Shown: piece after piece, positions 19,320 through 28,802 of the stretch
How positions within the stretch are numbered: position 1 is the stretch's first letter
Layout of the letters: the number at the start of each line of letters is the position of its first letter
Source: Sutcliffiella horikoshii
GTDB lineage: Bacteria; Bacillota; Bacilli; Bacillales; Bacillaceae_I
Reading direction: 5' to 3'
DNA length: 64,000 nt
Assembly (NCBI RefSeq): GCF_008180725.1
Contig: NZ_VTEV01000001.1
Span: 372,001 to 436,000 of the forward strand
The notes under the pieces: model-generated
The model's input: only the letters and a program-made list of their open reading frames with translations
Told to the model about the DNA's origin: nothing
The model's database searches: none
Translations under genes and position numbers: made by a program

Positions 19320-20612
19320 TTATTCAAAGAATAGTCCGAAGAATTTTTTTACTTTGTTGCCTACTTTTTCTTCTTCGTTTACTGGTTGCTTTGCCTGCTT
19401 TACTTTTTGTTGAGTTTGTTTTCCACTACGTTTTTCCGGGTATTCACTAGGTGCCGATGTAGTTTCAATTTTTCTTCCTTGCAATTTTGCATTTTTGTAA
19501 GCAAATTGGATAAGCCCTACTCCTGTAGTATATTGAGGCTCTCTTACGCCTATATAATCCGGAACAGCTTTCCTTACATTATTGTTCAGAATTAACTGTG
19601 CCAATTCCAGAACTCCTGGCATGGCTACTACACCGCCAGTTAAAACGTATCCACCAGGAATCTCCCGGACACCTAATCTTTTAATCTCGTGTTGCACTAA
19701 CTCAAAGATCTCTTCCATTCTTGCTTCTATAATATCAGAGATTTCGAGTTGACTGAATTGTTGGTGCTGATCGCTTCCGATAATCGGTACACTGAATACT
19801 TCTTCATCGGATGCATGGTCGTAAAAAGCATGTCCATGTTTTTGTTTGATTTTTTCTGCGTCTTCAGTGGAAGTACGTAAACCTATGGAAATATCTTTCG
19901 TGATGTACTCCCCGCCAACTGGTAAAACACTTGTCGCCTTTAGGAAACCATCTTCGAAAACGGCAATGGTAGTAGAACCTCCACCAATGTCTACAAGTGC
20001 CACTCCTAGATTTCGCTCATCCTTTGACAATGCGATAGATCCAGATGCAAGTGGCTGCAAGCAGATATCCGTTATTTCCAATCCAGCTTTCTCTACACAA
20101 CGCAGTAAGTTATGTAAGACTGTTTTTGACCCAGTGATGATGGTACCTTCCATTTCTAGTCGAACACCAAGCATTCCACGTGGATCATTAATCTCATCCA
20201 ATCCATCTACAATGAATTGTTTTGGGATACAATCAATGATTTCTCTCTCAGGAGGGATGGAAAAGACTTGCGCCGCGTCTATCACCCTAGCGATGTCCTC
20301 GTCCCCTATCTCCCTGTTTTCACTCGAAACTGCTACCACTCCATGGCAATCCTGAAGTTGTACATGGTTTCCGGTGACGCCAACGACCACTCTATTAATT
20401 GGCATCCCTACCATTCTCTCAGCCTGTTCAATTGCCTTATTAATGGAATGAACAGTTTCATCTATGTCTACTATAGAACCTTTTCTTAAACCTGTTGATT
20501 TTACATTACCGACTCCAATTATATTTAAAGTATCATTCACCATTTCTCCAATGATTACTTTAACACTGGATGTACCGATGTCCAAACTGACGTATATTTC
20601 ATTGCTGTTCAT
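19320..20612 (-). CDS. ftsA: Cell division protein FtsA
   Basis: Actin-like ATPase that anchors FtsZ to the membrane. The 430-aa protein starts MNSNEIYVSLDIGTSSVKVIIGEM (phosphate-1 motif) and continues with VALVDIGGGSTTIAVFEDG and YVLTGGVVAMPG, the other nucleotide-binding elements. The C terminus ends VGNKVKKFFGLFFE, an amphipathic membrane-targeting helix. The ATG at 20612 follows AAGGAGGTG; the longer open frame upstream is spurious. A basic Lys/Gln-rich linker precedes the terminal helix. Confidence 0.97.
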   Translation of the reverse strand: MNSNEIYVSLDIGTSSVKVIIGEMVNDTLNIIGVGNVKSTGLRKGSIVDIDETVHSINKAIEQAERMVGMPINRVVVGVTGNHVQLQDCHGVVAVSSENREIGDEDIARVIDAAQVFSIPPEREIIDCIPKQFIVDGLDEINDPRGMLGVRLEMEGTIITGSKTVLHNLLRCVEKAGLEITDICLQPLASGSIALSKDERNLGVALVDIGGGSTTIAVFEDGFLKATSVLPVGGEYITKDISIGLRTSTEDAEKIKQKHGHAFYDHASDEEVFSVPIIGSDQHQQFSQLEISDIIEARMEEIFELVQHEIKRLGVREIPGGYVLTGGVVAMPGVLELAQLILNNNVRKAVPDYIGVREPQYTTGVGLIQFAYKNAKLQGRKIETTSAPSEYPEKRSGKQTQQKVKQAKQPVNEEEKVGNKVKKFFGLFFE

Positions 20613-20723
20613 TCTATGGCACCTCCTTCTACTCCTAAAAAACCAAATATTTAAGAACAACACTTGAAAAACATATTATATTAGAAAGTATTCCACAAAT
20701 ATGATGTTTTCCCTTTTTTAAAA

Positions 20724-21086
20724 TCATTTTTTTTCGTTTTTTTCTTTAGAAAGTGTCCATTTTGACAATAATATTCTTCTTATAACTGCAATGTTCTGAA
20801 ATAGCCTTACTCCAAAAGCAAATACTGCAGCTAAATATAAGTCTACACCAAGATGTACGCCTAGAAAAGCTAAACTTGCAGCAAGTAGGATATTAAAGAA
20901 AAAACCGGATACAAATACTTTATCATCATAATTGTTTTGTAAGTGGGCACGAATTCCACCGAACAATGTATCCAGTGCAGCAAGAACTGCAATTGATAAA
21001 TAATTGGAATATTCATCAGGTACACGTATCTCTGAATATAGGCCCAAAACAATTCCTACAATTAAGCCCAGAAGAGGGAGCCACAT
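20724..21086 (-). CDS. sbp: Small basic membrane protein Sbp (DUF1290)
   Basis: A 120-aa protein with three to four hydrophobic spans and a basic C-terminal end (LLSKWTLSKEKNEKK). It has the family pattern YLSIAVLAALDTLFGGIRAHLQ. Sbp lies between the ylxW/ylxX pair and ftsA throughout Bacillus; its role is unknown. AAGGAGGGG at the end of ylxX sets the start, with only two bases between the genes. Confidence 0.92.
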   Translation of the reverse strand: MWLPLLGLIVGIVLGLYSEIRVPDEYSNYLSIAVLAALDTLFGGIRAHLQNNYDDKVFVSGFFFNILLAASLAFLGVHLGVDLYLAAVFAFGVRLFQNIAVIRRILLSKWTLSKEKNEKK

Positions 21087-21088
21087 AA

Positions 21089-21805
21089 TCAGTTCCCCTC
21101 CTTCCCGGTTTTAACCGGTTCCATATGCTTCACGCGTATCTGCTCGTCATAAGGGGGAACGGTTACTTCGTTAATCGGTGTTGAGACTTCAAGCAGTAAG
21201 TTTTCTATCGCAAATTCATCCATTGCCCTTGATACTTGCAAACGATTGTAAAGTTTTGTTGGGTCACTGATGATAACGATAATTTCAAAGTTTGCATTAG
21301 GAATCCATGCATTGTTCACTTTCGTCCTACCATTTATTTCTCTTATAATCGTATTGCTAACAATTCGCTGATTAGCAATACTTATATCTTCCACACCATA
21401 GGAATTCAATTCATTAACAAATCTTCTGAGGAGATCTGCAGATATGTTTTCCTGTATGTTTCCTAGGACATCTTCATCAAACAATGGTTTGACAGTCATC
21501 TTTATGCCCGGTCCCTTCATTTCTGTTAACCCTGCTTCGACTTTTAATTCTTCTAACGTTTTCCGAACGATAGTCTCTTTAGACTCTTCACGCTCTTTGG
21601 AATAGTCTTGAAGTATTTTGTCATACTTTCTAATTTCATGAATAATCTGTGATTGTATTTCTTGCTCACGATTCAAATCGCTCCTAAGTTGCCATGTATC
21701 ACGAGTATCACGGATAATTGGCTGTTGAACGGTTTGAAATTGAATGGCAATCATCAATCCAACAATAATTGTAATCATGGTAAAACTAAATTTACGCTTG
21801 TCCAT
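21089..21805 (-). CDS. ylxX: DUF881 membrane-anchored protein YlxX
   Basis: A 238-aa single-span membrane protein with an N-terminal anchor (MDKRKFSFTMITIIVGLMIAIQFQ), a short coiled coil and an extracytoplasmic DUF881 domain (GPGIKMTVKP, ELNSYGVEDISIANQRIV). Encoded beside its paralogue ylxW in the division cluster. I start at the ATG at 21805; an in-frame GTG three codons earlier overlaps the ribosome site. Function is not known. Three TM-anchored proteins in a row (divIB, ylxW, ylxX) share the topology of division proteins. Confidence 0.88.
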   Translation of the reverse strand: MDKRKFSFTMITIIVGLMIAIQFQTVQQPIIRDTRDTWQLRSDLNREQEIQSQIIHEIRKYDKILQDYSKEREESKETIVRKTLEELKVEAGLTEMKGPGIKMTVKPLFDEDVLGNIQENISADLLRRFVNELNSYGVEDISIANQRIVSNTIIREINGRTKVNNAWIPNANFEIIVIISDPTKLYNRLQVSRAMDEFAIENLLLEVSTPINEVTVPPYDEQIRVKHMEPVKTGKEGN

Positions 21806-21844
21806 CTTGAACACCTTACCTCACCACAAAGCATGCATTCAGCC

Positions 21845-22531
21845 TTATCGAATAACAGGGTCAAGAACTACTTGATCTTTTTTTTGCATCTTCACTGTAA
21901 TATTATCAGCGACCAATTGATCTTTCACCCCGCCGAGGATACTGAGTGCCGGAATGAGCACATCGGAATCTCCTATAGCAGTTATGACAAATGGCGCAGG
22001 ATATTGATTTCCATCAATGGTAATAACAGGACCATTGCAAATAATATAGGAGTCTTTAGTAATTCTTTGTCCGTTTATGGCTATCCCTGCAGCACCTGAT
22101 ATAAACAGCTCATTCATTACCTTGAACACATGACTTTCATGAACAATATAATTATTGATATTCTCCTCAGAAGGAACATAAGAAGCGTCTGCCAACGTCA
22201 CTTCTACCCCTTCTCCTTGGACTTTGACATTTCCATTGAACATACGAAGCTTTTCAACATCTTCCACCAGATTGAATAAAAGCTGTTCTCCTTCTGCAAG
22301 CTCTTCTTCTATGGTTTGAATTGCCTCTTGTTTTTCTTGTAGCTCATTTTGTAATTCAAGGTTTCGTTCTTCTGTCCTTATTAAGGTTTCTCTGATTGCT
22401 CTATCACGTTGCCATTGTCTGTCAGTACCTACGACTTCTTCCTCGTTTGTTAGTTGATACGAGTAAGAGACGATAAAGCCAAGGACTAGACAAACAAAAG
22501 AAAAGACAACATGTTTACCCGTCACTTTCAT
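21845..22531 (-). CDS. ylxW: DUF881 membrane-anchored protein YlxW
   Basis: A 228-aa protein starting MKVTGKHVVFSFVCLVLGFIVSYSYQ, a signal anchor, followed by a coiled coil (about residues 40-85, EERNLELQNELQEKQEAIQTIEEELAEG in part) and a DUF881 domain (GEGVEVTLADAS, GAAGIAINGQRI). Paralogue of the next gene, ylxX. The start at 22531 overlaps the end of divIB by 17 bases, implying coupling; eight residues longer is possible. No catalytic residues are evident. Confidence 0.88.
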   Translation of the reverse strand: MKVTGKHVVFSFVCLVLGFIVSYSYQLTNEEEVVGTDRQWQRDRAIRETLIRTEERNLELQNELQEKQEAIQTIEEELAEGEQLLFNLVEDVEKLRMFNGNVKVQGEGVEVTLADASYVPSEENINNYIVHESHVFKVMNELFISGAAGIAINGQRITKDSYIICNGPVITIDGNQYPAPFVITAIGDSDVLIPALSILGGVKDQLVADNITVKMQKKDQVVLDPVIR

Positions 22532-23306
22532 CTGTTTCTTCCTCTTTCTCTCCATCTGTTTCGTACGGCTTGAAGAATGTACCCACTTCTAAATTGATGA
22601 CACCTTTAACTTCTGGATCCAACTGTTCCACAATGGAAGGATAGGCGGCCATCTTCTCCGAGAAATCTCTAATCGTTGCACTAACTTCATAACCGTCATT
22701 CATGAACATGGTTATATGATAAGGGTCGATATCGGTTGGAGTATGATGTATTTCAGAAATAGAGTAAATGATGGATTCAGGTAATTTTATTAATTCAACA
22801 ATAAAGTTCTCCACCATTTCACTGTTTTTCCAATTCAGCATGAGTGGTGCATCATCAGGCAAAGAATCCTCTTCATCAAGAACAGAGAGCATTTTGCCGT
22901 TTTCCATAACTGGATAGTAATTTCCATTTTCATATATATATGCAATCCGCTTAAATTCATCGACAACGATCTCAACACTGTTAGGAAAGATCCTCTGAAC
23001 TTCCGCTGAGGCAATTTCCTTGTGTTGCTGAATCAGTTCCGCTGCTTTTTCTTCGTTTACACGCCAGATGCTTGTCTCTTCTGTCACACCACTTAATGTT
23101 ATGACTTCCTTATCTGTGACATGTAAATTACCGCTTACAGTTATGCCAGAAACCTTACTAAGTGGAGATTGCGAGTAAATGATCAAAAACAACAAAATAA
23201 AGAATAAAGAAAGATATATAATTAATCTTCTGTTAGCCTTTTGCTTTCTCTGTTGTTTGATTTTAGGTACACGGTCTTCTAGCGTCACTACTTTCCCTTT
23301 TTCCAT
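22515..23306 (-). CDS. divIB: Cell division protein DivIB/FtsQ
   Basis: Bitopic division protein forming a complex with FtsL and DivIC and stabilising the septal synthase. The 263-aa protein has a basic cytoplasmic N terminus, one span at about residues 28-47, a POTRA domain (LSKVSGITVSGNLHVTDKEVITLSGV), a beta domain and an acidic disordered tail (DGEKEEETDESDG). The GGGGTGA ribosome site is 12 bases upstream and lies inside one arm of a 10-bp inverted repeat. Confidence 0.95.
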   Translation of the reverse strand: MEKGKVVTLEDRVPKIKQQRKQKANRRLIIYLSLFFILLFLIIYSQSPLSKVSGITVSGNLHVTDKEVITLSGVTEETSIWRVNEEKAAELIQQHKEIASAEVQRIFPNSVEIVVDEFKRIAYIYENGNYYPVMENGKMLSVLDEEDSLPDDAPLMLNWKNSEMVENFIVELIKLPESIIYSISEIHHTPTDIDPYHITMFMNDGYEVSATIRDFSEKMAAYPSIVEQLDPEVKGVINLEVGTFFKPYETDGEKEEETDESDG

Positions 23307-23316
23307 TAAAGACTAT

Positions 23317-23396
23317 TTCACCCCACCGCGCGCCATGAAGCTACGCATGTATTATACAATGATTTTCTAGCATAATTATATCATATGTGGGGTGAA
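23317..23396 (-). promoter_or_regulatory. divIB leader: two -10 boxes inside a 10-bp inverted repeat
   Basis: TTCACCCCAC (23396-23387, minus strand) and GTGGGGTGAA (23326-23317) are perfect inverted repeats 60 bases apart. The 3' arm contains the divIB Shine-Dalgarno. TATAAT occurs at 23380-23375 and again at 23356-23351 between the arms; the matching -35 regions are poor. Confidence 0.5.
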
Positions 23397-23414
23397 AAAA
23401 ACGGAAAAAAACTA

Positions 23415-24323
23415 CTATTTTCTTCCTATAATTTCAACTTCAGTCTCTAATTGGACATTGTATTTCTCATGTATTGTTTTCTTGATGTATGCAATCAGGT
23501 CCAATACATCCTGAGCTTTTGCACCATCATCGTTTACGATAAAGTTTGCATGCATATCAGAAACTTTCGCACCGCCAATTTTGTGACCTTTCAACCCGGC
23601 TTTTTCAATCAGCTGTCCAGCATAATCGGGAAGTGGATTTCTGAAAATACTCCCGGCACATGGATAAGAAAATGGTTGGGTATCACGACGATAATCTTTA
23701 TTTTTTTGAAGTTGAGCTACTACTTCTTCGCGTTTTCCCTGTTCTACTTTTAACACAGCTTCCAAACAAATTCCTGGACGCTCTTTTTGAAGAATCGATG
23801 TCCGATAGGAAAAGTTTAATTCATCAGCCGTCAGCCACTCCATCTTTCCATCTTCAAACAAGATATGAGCTTTCTTTAATACTTTAGATATATCAGAGCC
23901 GTGTGCGCCAGCATTCATATACACTGCGCCCCCTACGGAACCTGGGATGCCTCCAGCAAACTCGAGGCCTGATAATCCTTTTTTACTGATGATGGTAACT
24001 AGCTTAATTAAGGAGTATCCTCCTCCGACATGCACTTCATTATCTTTCAATTCAAAGTGATCCATGCCATTTCCAAGCTTTATTACGACCCCTTCAATAC
24101 CAAGGTCTGATACCAATAGATTGGAACCACGGCCGATTGCCGTCCATTTGACCTGGTATTTATTAATCGTCTCCATTGTTTCTTGAAGTTTTTCCAAACT
24201 TTTCGGCTCCACCAGTACATCTGCAGGACCGCCAATTTTCATGGTGGTATGATTTGCAAGTGGTTCATTAGGTAGTACCTTGCCCACTTCTTTCTCTTGA
24301 AGTTCTTTTACTAACGCATCCAT
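23415..24323 (-). CDS. murB: UDP-N-acetylenolpyruvoylglucosamine reductase
   Basis: FAD enzyme that reduces UDP-GlcNAc-enolpyruvate to UDP-MurNAc. The 302-aa protein has the FAD-binding PCMH domain with [10 protein letters not shown] and [13 protein letters not shown], and the catalytic serine region [25 protein letters not shown], so it is a type II MurB as in other Bacillus. The AGGAGG site sets the start at 24323. The expected neighbour murG is missing upstream. A 460-bp AT-rich gap separates it from spoVE. Confidence 0.97.
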   Translation of the reverse strand: MDALVKELQEKEVGKVLPNEPLANHTTMKIGGPADVLVEPKSLEKLQETMETINKYQVKWTAIGRGSNLLVSDLGIEGVVIKLGNGMDHFELKDNEVHVGGGYSLIKLVTIISKKGLSGLEFAGGIPGSVGGAVYMNAGAHGSDISKVLKKAHILFEDGKMEWLTADELNFSYRTSILQKERPGICLEAVLKVEQGKREEVVAQLQKNKDYRRDTQPFSYPCAGSIFRNPLPDYAGQLIEKAGLKGHKIGGAKVSDMHANFIVNDDGAKAQDVLDLIAYIKKTIHEKYNVQLETEVEIIGRK

Positions 24324-24630
24324 ATAAAATCCTCCTAAATCCACGTTCATATAACATTTTTCATAACCTTTAATAGTAGAAAGATAATCCTTCGGTGAAA
24401 GCGTGATGTAGGCCCAAAAATAATTATTAATATACTATGCATGTTAATATATAACGGTACACTGGGTACACTGGCCCATCACATCGAAGGTTTGAAGTTT
24501 AATTCATGACAATTATGTAATTCATTTAAAAATGGACTATGTTTACATACCCTATAATTCCTAAATATTAAACCTGTTATTTGTCATTTACATATTTTCT
24601 TTGATGCAGGTAGTTGTTATGAAATGTATC

Positions 24631-24651
24631 TGTGCAAATCTTGTTTGCACA
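24631..24651. promoter_or_regulatory. Operator-like palindrome TGTGCAAA-N5-TTTGCACA
   Basis: A perfect 8-bp inverted repeat with a five-base centre, 21 bases in all, in the spoVE-murB gap. It has the size of a helix-turn-helix dimer site. It has no T tract, so it is not a terminator. No regulator can be named. Confidence 0.45.
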
Positions 24652-24751
24652 ATACTTTAATAGTATATCCCTTGTTAAAGATGTGCAACGAATATTAGTT
24701 ATTGTAATCAAATTTTTATTTTTTGTCATATTATGTCCGGATATGTAACAA

Positions 24752-24787
24752 TAAAGCCGAAACCAGGAAATTGGTTTCGGCTTTTTA
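24752..24787 (-). terminator. Terminator after spoVE
   Basis: AAGCCGAAACCA pairs with TGGTTTCGGCTT around a short loop, with T-rich flanks on both strands, immediately after the spoVE stop codon. Confidence 0.82.
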
Positions 24788-25888
24788 TTAGTACTTTGCG
24801 TATCTGCTTATGTTTAGGAGAATTCCCACTGCCACTAGCATTAGGGTCAGGGAGGACCCTCCATAGCTTAGGAATGGGAGTGTAATTCCGGTAACTGGCA
24901 TTAGTCCTGTTACAACTCCAACATTAATGATGACTTGAATTGCGATCATGGCTATAATACCTACCGCTAAAAAGCTTCCATATAAATCTGGTGCACCTAG
25001 TGCAATTCTTATCCCTCTCCATAAAAGCAATGCAAATAGAAGAACGACAAGTGTGCCTCCGATAAACCCGAGTTCCTCTGCCAATATAGCAAAAATGAAG
25101 TCTGTTTGCGGTTCAGGTAGATAAAAGAACTTCTGCCTGCTTTGTCCGAGGCCTAGACCAAGCAATCCGCCTGGCCCTATCGCATATAAGGATTGAATAA
25201 TTTGGAACCCGCTTCCTAAGGGATCTTCCCAAGGGTTCAAGAAGGAAGTGATACGTTTTATCCGATAAGGTGCCGATAGGATTAGAACAACAAATCCGGC
25301 TACCCCTACTAAGCCTAACCCAACAAAGTGACTGATCCTTGCGCCTGCTACATAAATCATGACAATACACGTGCCAACCATGACAGTTCCTGTTCCAAGG
25401 TCGGGCTGGAGCATAATCATGCCAAAAGCCAAAAATACGAGAGAGAGACTTGGAACAAGACCCTTTTTAAAGGAAGTAATTTTCTTTTGATTTTCACTTA
25501 AATATTTTGCTAGAAATGCAATCATGGCTATTTTCATAAACTCAGATGGTTGAACAGAGAATGCACCTACTCCTATCCAGCTTCGGGATCCATTCCGTTC
25601 CATCCCCACACCTGGAATCAAAACGATGACAAGCAGGAAAAAACATACCAGAATAATTAATTTCGCCCAAGTTCTCCAAGTCCAGTAGTCGACATTCATA
25701 ATGAAAAACATCGCTACTACACCCAAACCAGCAAATAATAGCTGTCTTTTGGCGAAGAAGAATGTATCCTGAAACTTGTAATCAGCCCATACCGCACTCG
25801 CACTGTATACCATGATAAGACCTACCGCAAGCAGTGTCAGTGTGGTTAGAATTAATATTATGTCCGGAGTTGATCGCTTGTTTGCCAA
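24788..25888 (-). CDS. spoVE: SEDS-family protein SpoVE (FtsW-like)
   Basis: Polytopic SEDS peptidoglycan polymerase of the FtsW/RodA family, needed for spore cortex synthesis with SpoVD. The 366 aa equal B. subtilis SpoVE in length. Ten membrane spans are evident. SEDS motifs include GSRSWIGVGAFSVQPSEFMKIA, MLQPDLGTGTVM, LNPWEDPLGSGFQIIQSL, PEPQTDFIFAILAEELGFIGG and TGITLPFLSYGGSS. The start is TTG at 25888 with GAGGTG upstream. A terminator after murD suggests its own (sporulation) promoter. Confidence 0.93.
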   Translation of the reverse strand: MANKRSTPDIILILTTLTLLAVGLIMVYSASAVWADYKFQDTFFFAKRQLLFAGLGVVAMFFIMNVDYWTWRTWAKLIILVCFFLLVIVLIPGVGMERNGSRSWIGVGAFSVQPSEFMKIAMIAFLAKYLSENQKKITSFKKGLVPSLSLVFLAFGMIMLQPDLGTGTVMVGTCIVMIYVAGARISHFVGLGLVGVAGFVVLILSAPYRIKRITSFLNPWEDPLGSGFQIIQSLYAIGPGGLLGLGLGQSRQKFFYLPEPQTDFIFAILAEELGFIGGTLVVLLFALLLWRGIRIALGAPDLYGSFLAVGIIAMIAIQVIINVGVVTGLMPVTGITLPFLSYGGSSLTLMLVAVGILLNISRYAKY

Positions 25889-25964
25889 CGTGAAACACCT
25901 CTACTACAAAAATTAGGGCAGATGGTGGCTTAACGTTAACGATACGTTTATGCCATTAGCCAGA

Positions 25965-26030
25965 AAAAGGCTTTGTCCGTATGCTTCCCATCCTTGAAGT
26001 TGGGAAACTATCAGAACAAAGCCTCTTAAA
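25965..26030 (-). terminator. Branched terminator-like structure between murD and spoVE
   Basis: On the minus strand AGGCTTTGT pairs with ACAAAGCCT, enclosing an inner hairpin (TTCCCA pairing with TGGGAA), followed by TTTTT. It begins soon after the murD stop. Confidence 0.65.
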
Positions 26031-26045
26031 AATGTGGCCAAGCCC

Positions 26046-27395
26046 TTATTTAAGCTTATGCACGGCGTCTATAAAAATGTCTCCTCGTTGCTCAAATGTT
26101 TTATATTGATCCCAGCTTGCACAAGCAGGGGACAATATAATGACATCTCCGCTCTCAGACATTTCGTATGCCACCGGTACGGCTTTTTCCACATTATCGA
26201 CATGTTTTATTTTTTTTATTCCTGCTTCATGAGCTGTGCGTGTCAACTTCTCGGCTGTTTCACCGAAAGTCACCAGCACTTTGACCGTGCTTAAGTACGG
26301 TAATAAATCATCAAACTCATTCCCTCGATCCAGCCCTCCTGCGAGCAGTACTACATTGTTATCAAATGCCGAGAGAGCTTTTTGAGTAGCTAATATGTTG
26401 GTAGCTTTTGAATCATTATAGAAACGTCGTCCTTTAATCTCACCAATGAACTGCAAACGATGCTTTACACCTGAAAAGCTTGTGAGCACCTTTATAATTG
26501 CTTCATTACTGACTCCAAGAAGTTTAACAGCTGCCACAGCTGCGAGGATGTTCTCCAAGTTATGTTTTCCAGGCAACACAATTTGGTCTATTTCCATAAC
26601 CTGCTCTTTTTTAAACCAAATAGAATCATCTGATAAATACGCACCATCTACTACTTTATTCGTGGAAAATGGAACAAGCATCGGTAGTATTCCTTCAGCA
26701 AGTTTCATCACTTGTGCATCATCAGCATTGACTACAGCATAGTCTTCTCTTGTTTGATTTAAGAAAATTTTCGCTTTTGCTTTTCCATACTCATCCAAAG
26801 TTCCGTGATAATCCAGGTGAGCTTCAAAAAGATTCAAAAAAACAGAGATTTTTGGCCTGAATAATTCCGTACCCATCAATTGAAACGAAGATAATTCCGT
26901 GACCATGATATTTTTATCCGTTGCTTGTTGAGCCACTTCCACAGATACATTTCCAATATTGCCTGCTATAAGTGGAGATTGATTATCCGCAGCTATCATT
27001 TCGTCTATTAGCGTAGTAGTTGTAGTTTTTCCATTAGATCCTGTAATTCCGATAATTGGTGCTTCACTGATTTGGTAAGCAAGTTCTACTTCCGTAAGAA
27101 CGGGAATGCCCTTTTCAGTCGCAAGTTGCACCAATGGGTTATGATAGGGGATGCCTGGATTTTTGAATACAACATCAATCTTTTCATCAAAGATATTGGT
27201 CGGATGTCCTCCGCATACAACTTCCATTCCTTTAGAAAGCAGATACTCAGCTTGCTCGTTTCCCTCTAAAGGACTTCTGTCATTGACAATCACCTTTGCG
27301 CCTAATTTATGTAAAAGTTCTGCAGTGGCAGTTCCGCTCTTGGCTAAACCTAGGACAAGAACCCTTTTTCCTTCATATTGGCTGATATTCTTCAT
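26046..27395 (-). CDS. murD: UDP-N-acetylmuramoyl-L-alanine:D-glutamate ligase
   Basis: Cytoplasmic Mur ligase that adds D-glutamate to UDP-MurNAc-L-Ala. The 449-aa protein has the N-terminal Rossmann motif [14 protein letters not shown], the central ATP-binding loop [15 protein letters not shown], and the C-terminal ligase domain with FYNDSKATN and LLAGGLDRG. It starts one base after the mraY stop, so mraY-murD are co-transcribed and coupled. Followed by a terminator-like structure before spoVE. Confidence 0.97.
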   Translation of the reverse strand: MKNISQYEGKRVLVLGLAKSGTATAELLHKLGAKVIVNDRSPLEGNEQAEYLLSKGMEVVCGGHPTNIFDEKIDVVFKNPGIPYHNPLVQLATEKGIPVLTEVELAYQISEAPIIGITGSNGKTTTTTLIDEMIAADNQSPLIAGNIGNVSVEVAQQATDKNIMVTELSSFQLMGTELFRPKISVFLNLFEAHLDYHGTLDEYGKAKAKIFLNQTREDYAVVNADDAQVMKLAEGILPMLVPFSTNKVVDGAYLSDDSIWFKKEQVMEIDQIVLPGKHNLENILAAVAAVKLLGVSNEAIIKVLTSFSGVKHRLQFIGEIKGRRFYNDSKATNILATQKALSAFDNNVVLLAGGLDRGNEFDDLLPYLSTVKVLVTFGETAEKLTRTAHEAGIKKIKHVDNVEKAVPVAYEMSESGDVIILSPACASWDQYKTFEQRGDIFIDAVHKLK

Positions 27396-27396
27396 A

Positions 27397-28371
27397 TTAG
27401 ATCCACACCTCTAAGTAAATTCCAAGCAAAGCACACAATAGTCCAACTGTCCAGAACGTAACAACCACTCGCCATTCTGACCAACCGACAAGTTCATAAT
27501 GATGATGAAGAGGACTCATTTTAAAGACCCTTCTCCCTGTCGCTTTGAAAGAGATGACTTGGATGATTACGGAAAGTGTTTCCATTACGAAAACTCCACC
27601 GATAATAATAAGAAGAATTTCTAATTTCAATAGTACAGCTACAGTTGCAATAGCACCACCAAGCGCCAAGGAACCTGTATCTCCCATAAAGACTTTAGCA
27701 GGGTGAGCGTTAAATACTAAGAAGCCTAGTAATGCACCTACTACCGCAACACTGAAAATAGAAACTTCAAATTGAGACTGATACCATGCAAGTATGGCAA
27801 AGGCTCCAAATGCCACAGCAGCTGTCCCAGATACAAGACCATCAAGTCCATCTGTGAGGTTGACGGCGTTGGAAAATCCAACCAGCCAAAAAATCAGGAA
27901 TAGAACATAGAAGAATCCTAATTCAATGGAAATACTTGTTCCTGGTACACTAACAGCAGTGGAAAATTCAAACTGTACAAATACAAAATAGAATATTACT
28001 GCAATTACAATCTGTCCAATTAACTTTTGCAAGGAAGTCAAACCTAGGTTTCTTTTTAGGACAACTTTGATAAAGTCATCCAGAAATCCTAATAATCCGT
28101 AACCTACCATCACAAAGAGCAGTAAATAAGTCTCAACGGAAGCTTCTGCAAATTGACCTGTGATGACCAGAGTAGTTACCGCAACGGACAAGAGTATCAT
28201 TATTCCGCCCATTGTTGGGGTTCCTGTTTTCTTTTGGTGAGATTGTGGCCCTTCTTCTCTGATACTTTGACCGAATTTCAGTCTGCGCAGGAAGGGAATA
28301 AATATTGGTGATACTAAAACGGTAATTAAAAAAGACATAACGATAGCAAATAAGATAACCTGTTGTTCCAT
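27397..28371 (-). CDS. mraY: Phospho-N-acetylmuramoyl-pentapeptide transferase
   Basis: Membrane enzyme that transfers phospho-MurNAc-pentapeptide to undecaprenyl phosphate, forming lipid I. The 324-aa protein has ten spans. Diagnostic motifs are present: [47 protein letters not shown] and the [15 protein letters not shown] loop. GGAGGGAA lies upstream of the ATG at 28371. It is separated from murE by a ~430-base space containing a dispersed repeat. Confidence 0.97.
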   Translation of the reverse strand: MEQQVILFAIVMSFLITVLVSPIFIPFLRRLKFGQSIREEGPQSHQKKTGTPTMGGIMILLSVAVTTLVITGQFAEASVETYLLLFVMVGYGLLGFLDDFIKVVLKRNLGLTSLQKLIGQIVIAVIFYFVFVQFEFSTAVSVPGTSISIELGFFYVLFLIFWLVGFSNAVNLTDGLDGLVSGTAAVAFGAFAILAWYQSQFEVSIFSVAVVGALLGFLVFNAHPAKVFMGDTGSLALGGAIATVAVLLKLEILLIIIGGVFVMETLSVIIQVISFKATGRRVFKMSPLHHHYELVGWSEWRVVVTFWTVGLLCALLGIYLEVWI

Positions 28372-28475
28372 CGTTATTCCCTCCTCTCTTGAATTTCATG
28401 ATTAGAGGTATTATCCACCTATGATAACCGGCAGATAATACCCGTTTTTTCATTTTATTTTTCTGGTTTACGACC

Positions 28476-28604
28476 GCTGTTGATTTCCGCACTGGCCTTC
28501 GCTTTCCTAGGGGCTGACGAGAGCCTCCTCGGCAAGCCTGCAGCAGGGTCTCCACCTACCGCTATCTCCCTCAGGAGTCTTCGCCCTGTGCTCCAATCAA
28601 CAGC
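28476..28604 (+). repeat. Dispersed palindromic repeat R2, between murE and mraY
   Basis: Same ~130-bp element as at 19181, bounded by GCTGTTGATT and AATCAACAGC, in the same orientation and about 85-90% alike by eye. The rest of 28372-28802 is AT-rich and shows nothing further. Confidence 0.92.
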
Positions 28605-28802
28605 TATTAAATCACTCAAAGTTGAATGTATACCAAAAGTAAATTTTAGCGGTTTTTGGGTGATATGAAAATACTTTTTTTCATCTTTTTATTAATTCTT
28701 GCTAAAACAACACTATTTCATTATCCTCTGTTCAAATTCTGGGATATTGTAAGCCTTAGGCAATGGTCAAATTGTTGCATAAAATACACACACTTTAACA
28801 GT

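Larger units (their letters stand above)
24324..24787. other. AT-rich gap where murG is expected
   Basis: No open frame of useful length and no recognisable MurG fragment on either strand. It holds a direct repeat GTACACTGG x2 (about 24456-24474) and a perfect 8-bp palindrome at 24631-24651. In B. subtilis the murG gene is here. Confidence 0.8.

Noticed and set aside
24720-24760. SigE-like promoter (GTCATATT) on the plus strand
   Set aside because: It points into the 3' end of spoVE antisense, and the -10 match is poor.
28133-28555. 140-aa minus-strand reading frame starting in repeat R2 and running into mraY
   Set aside because: It overlaps mraY in another frame and its first part is repeat sequence; no ribosome site.
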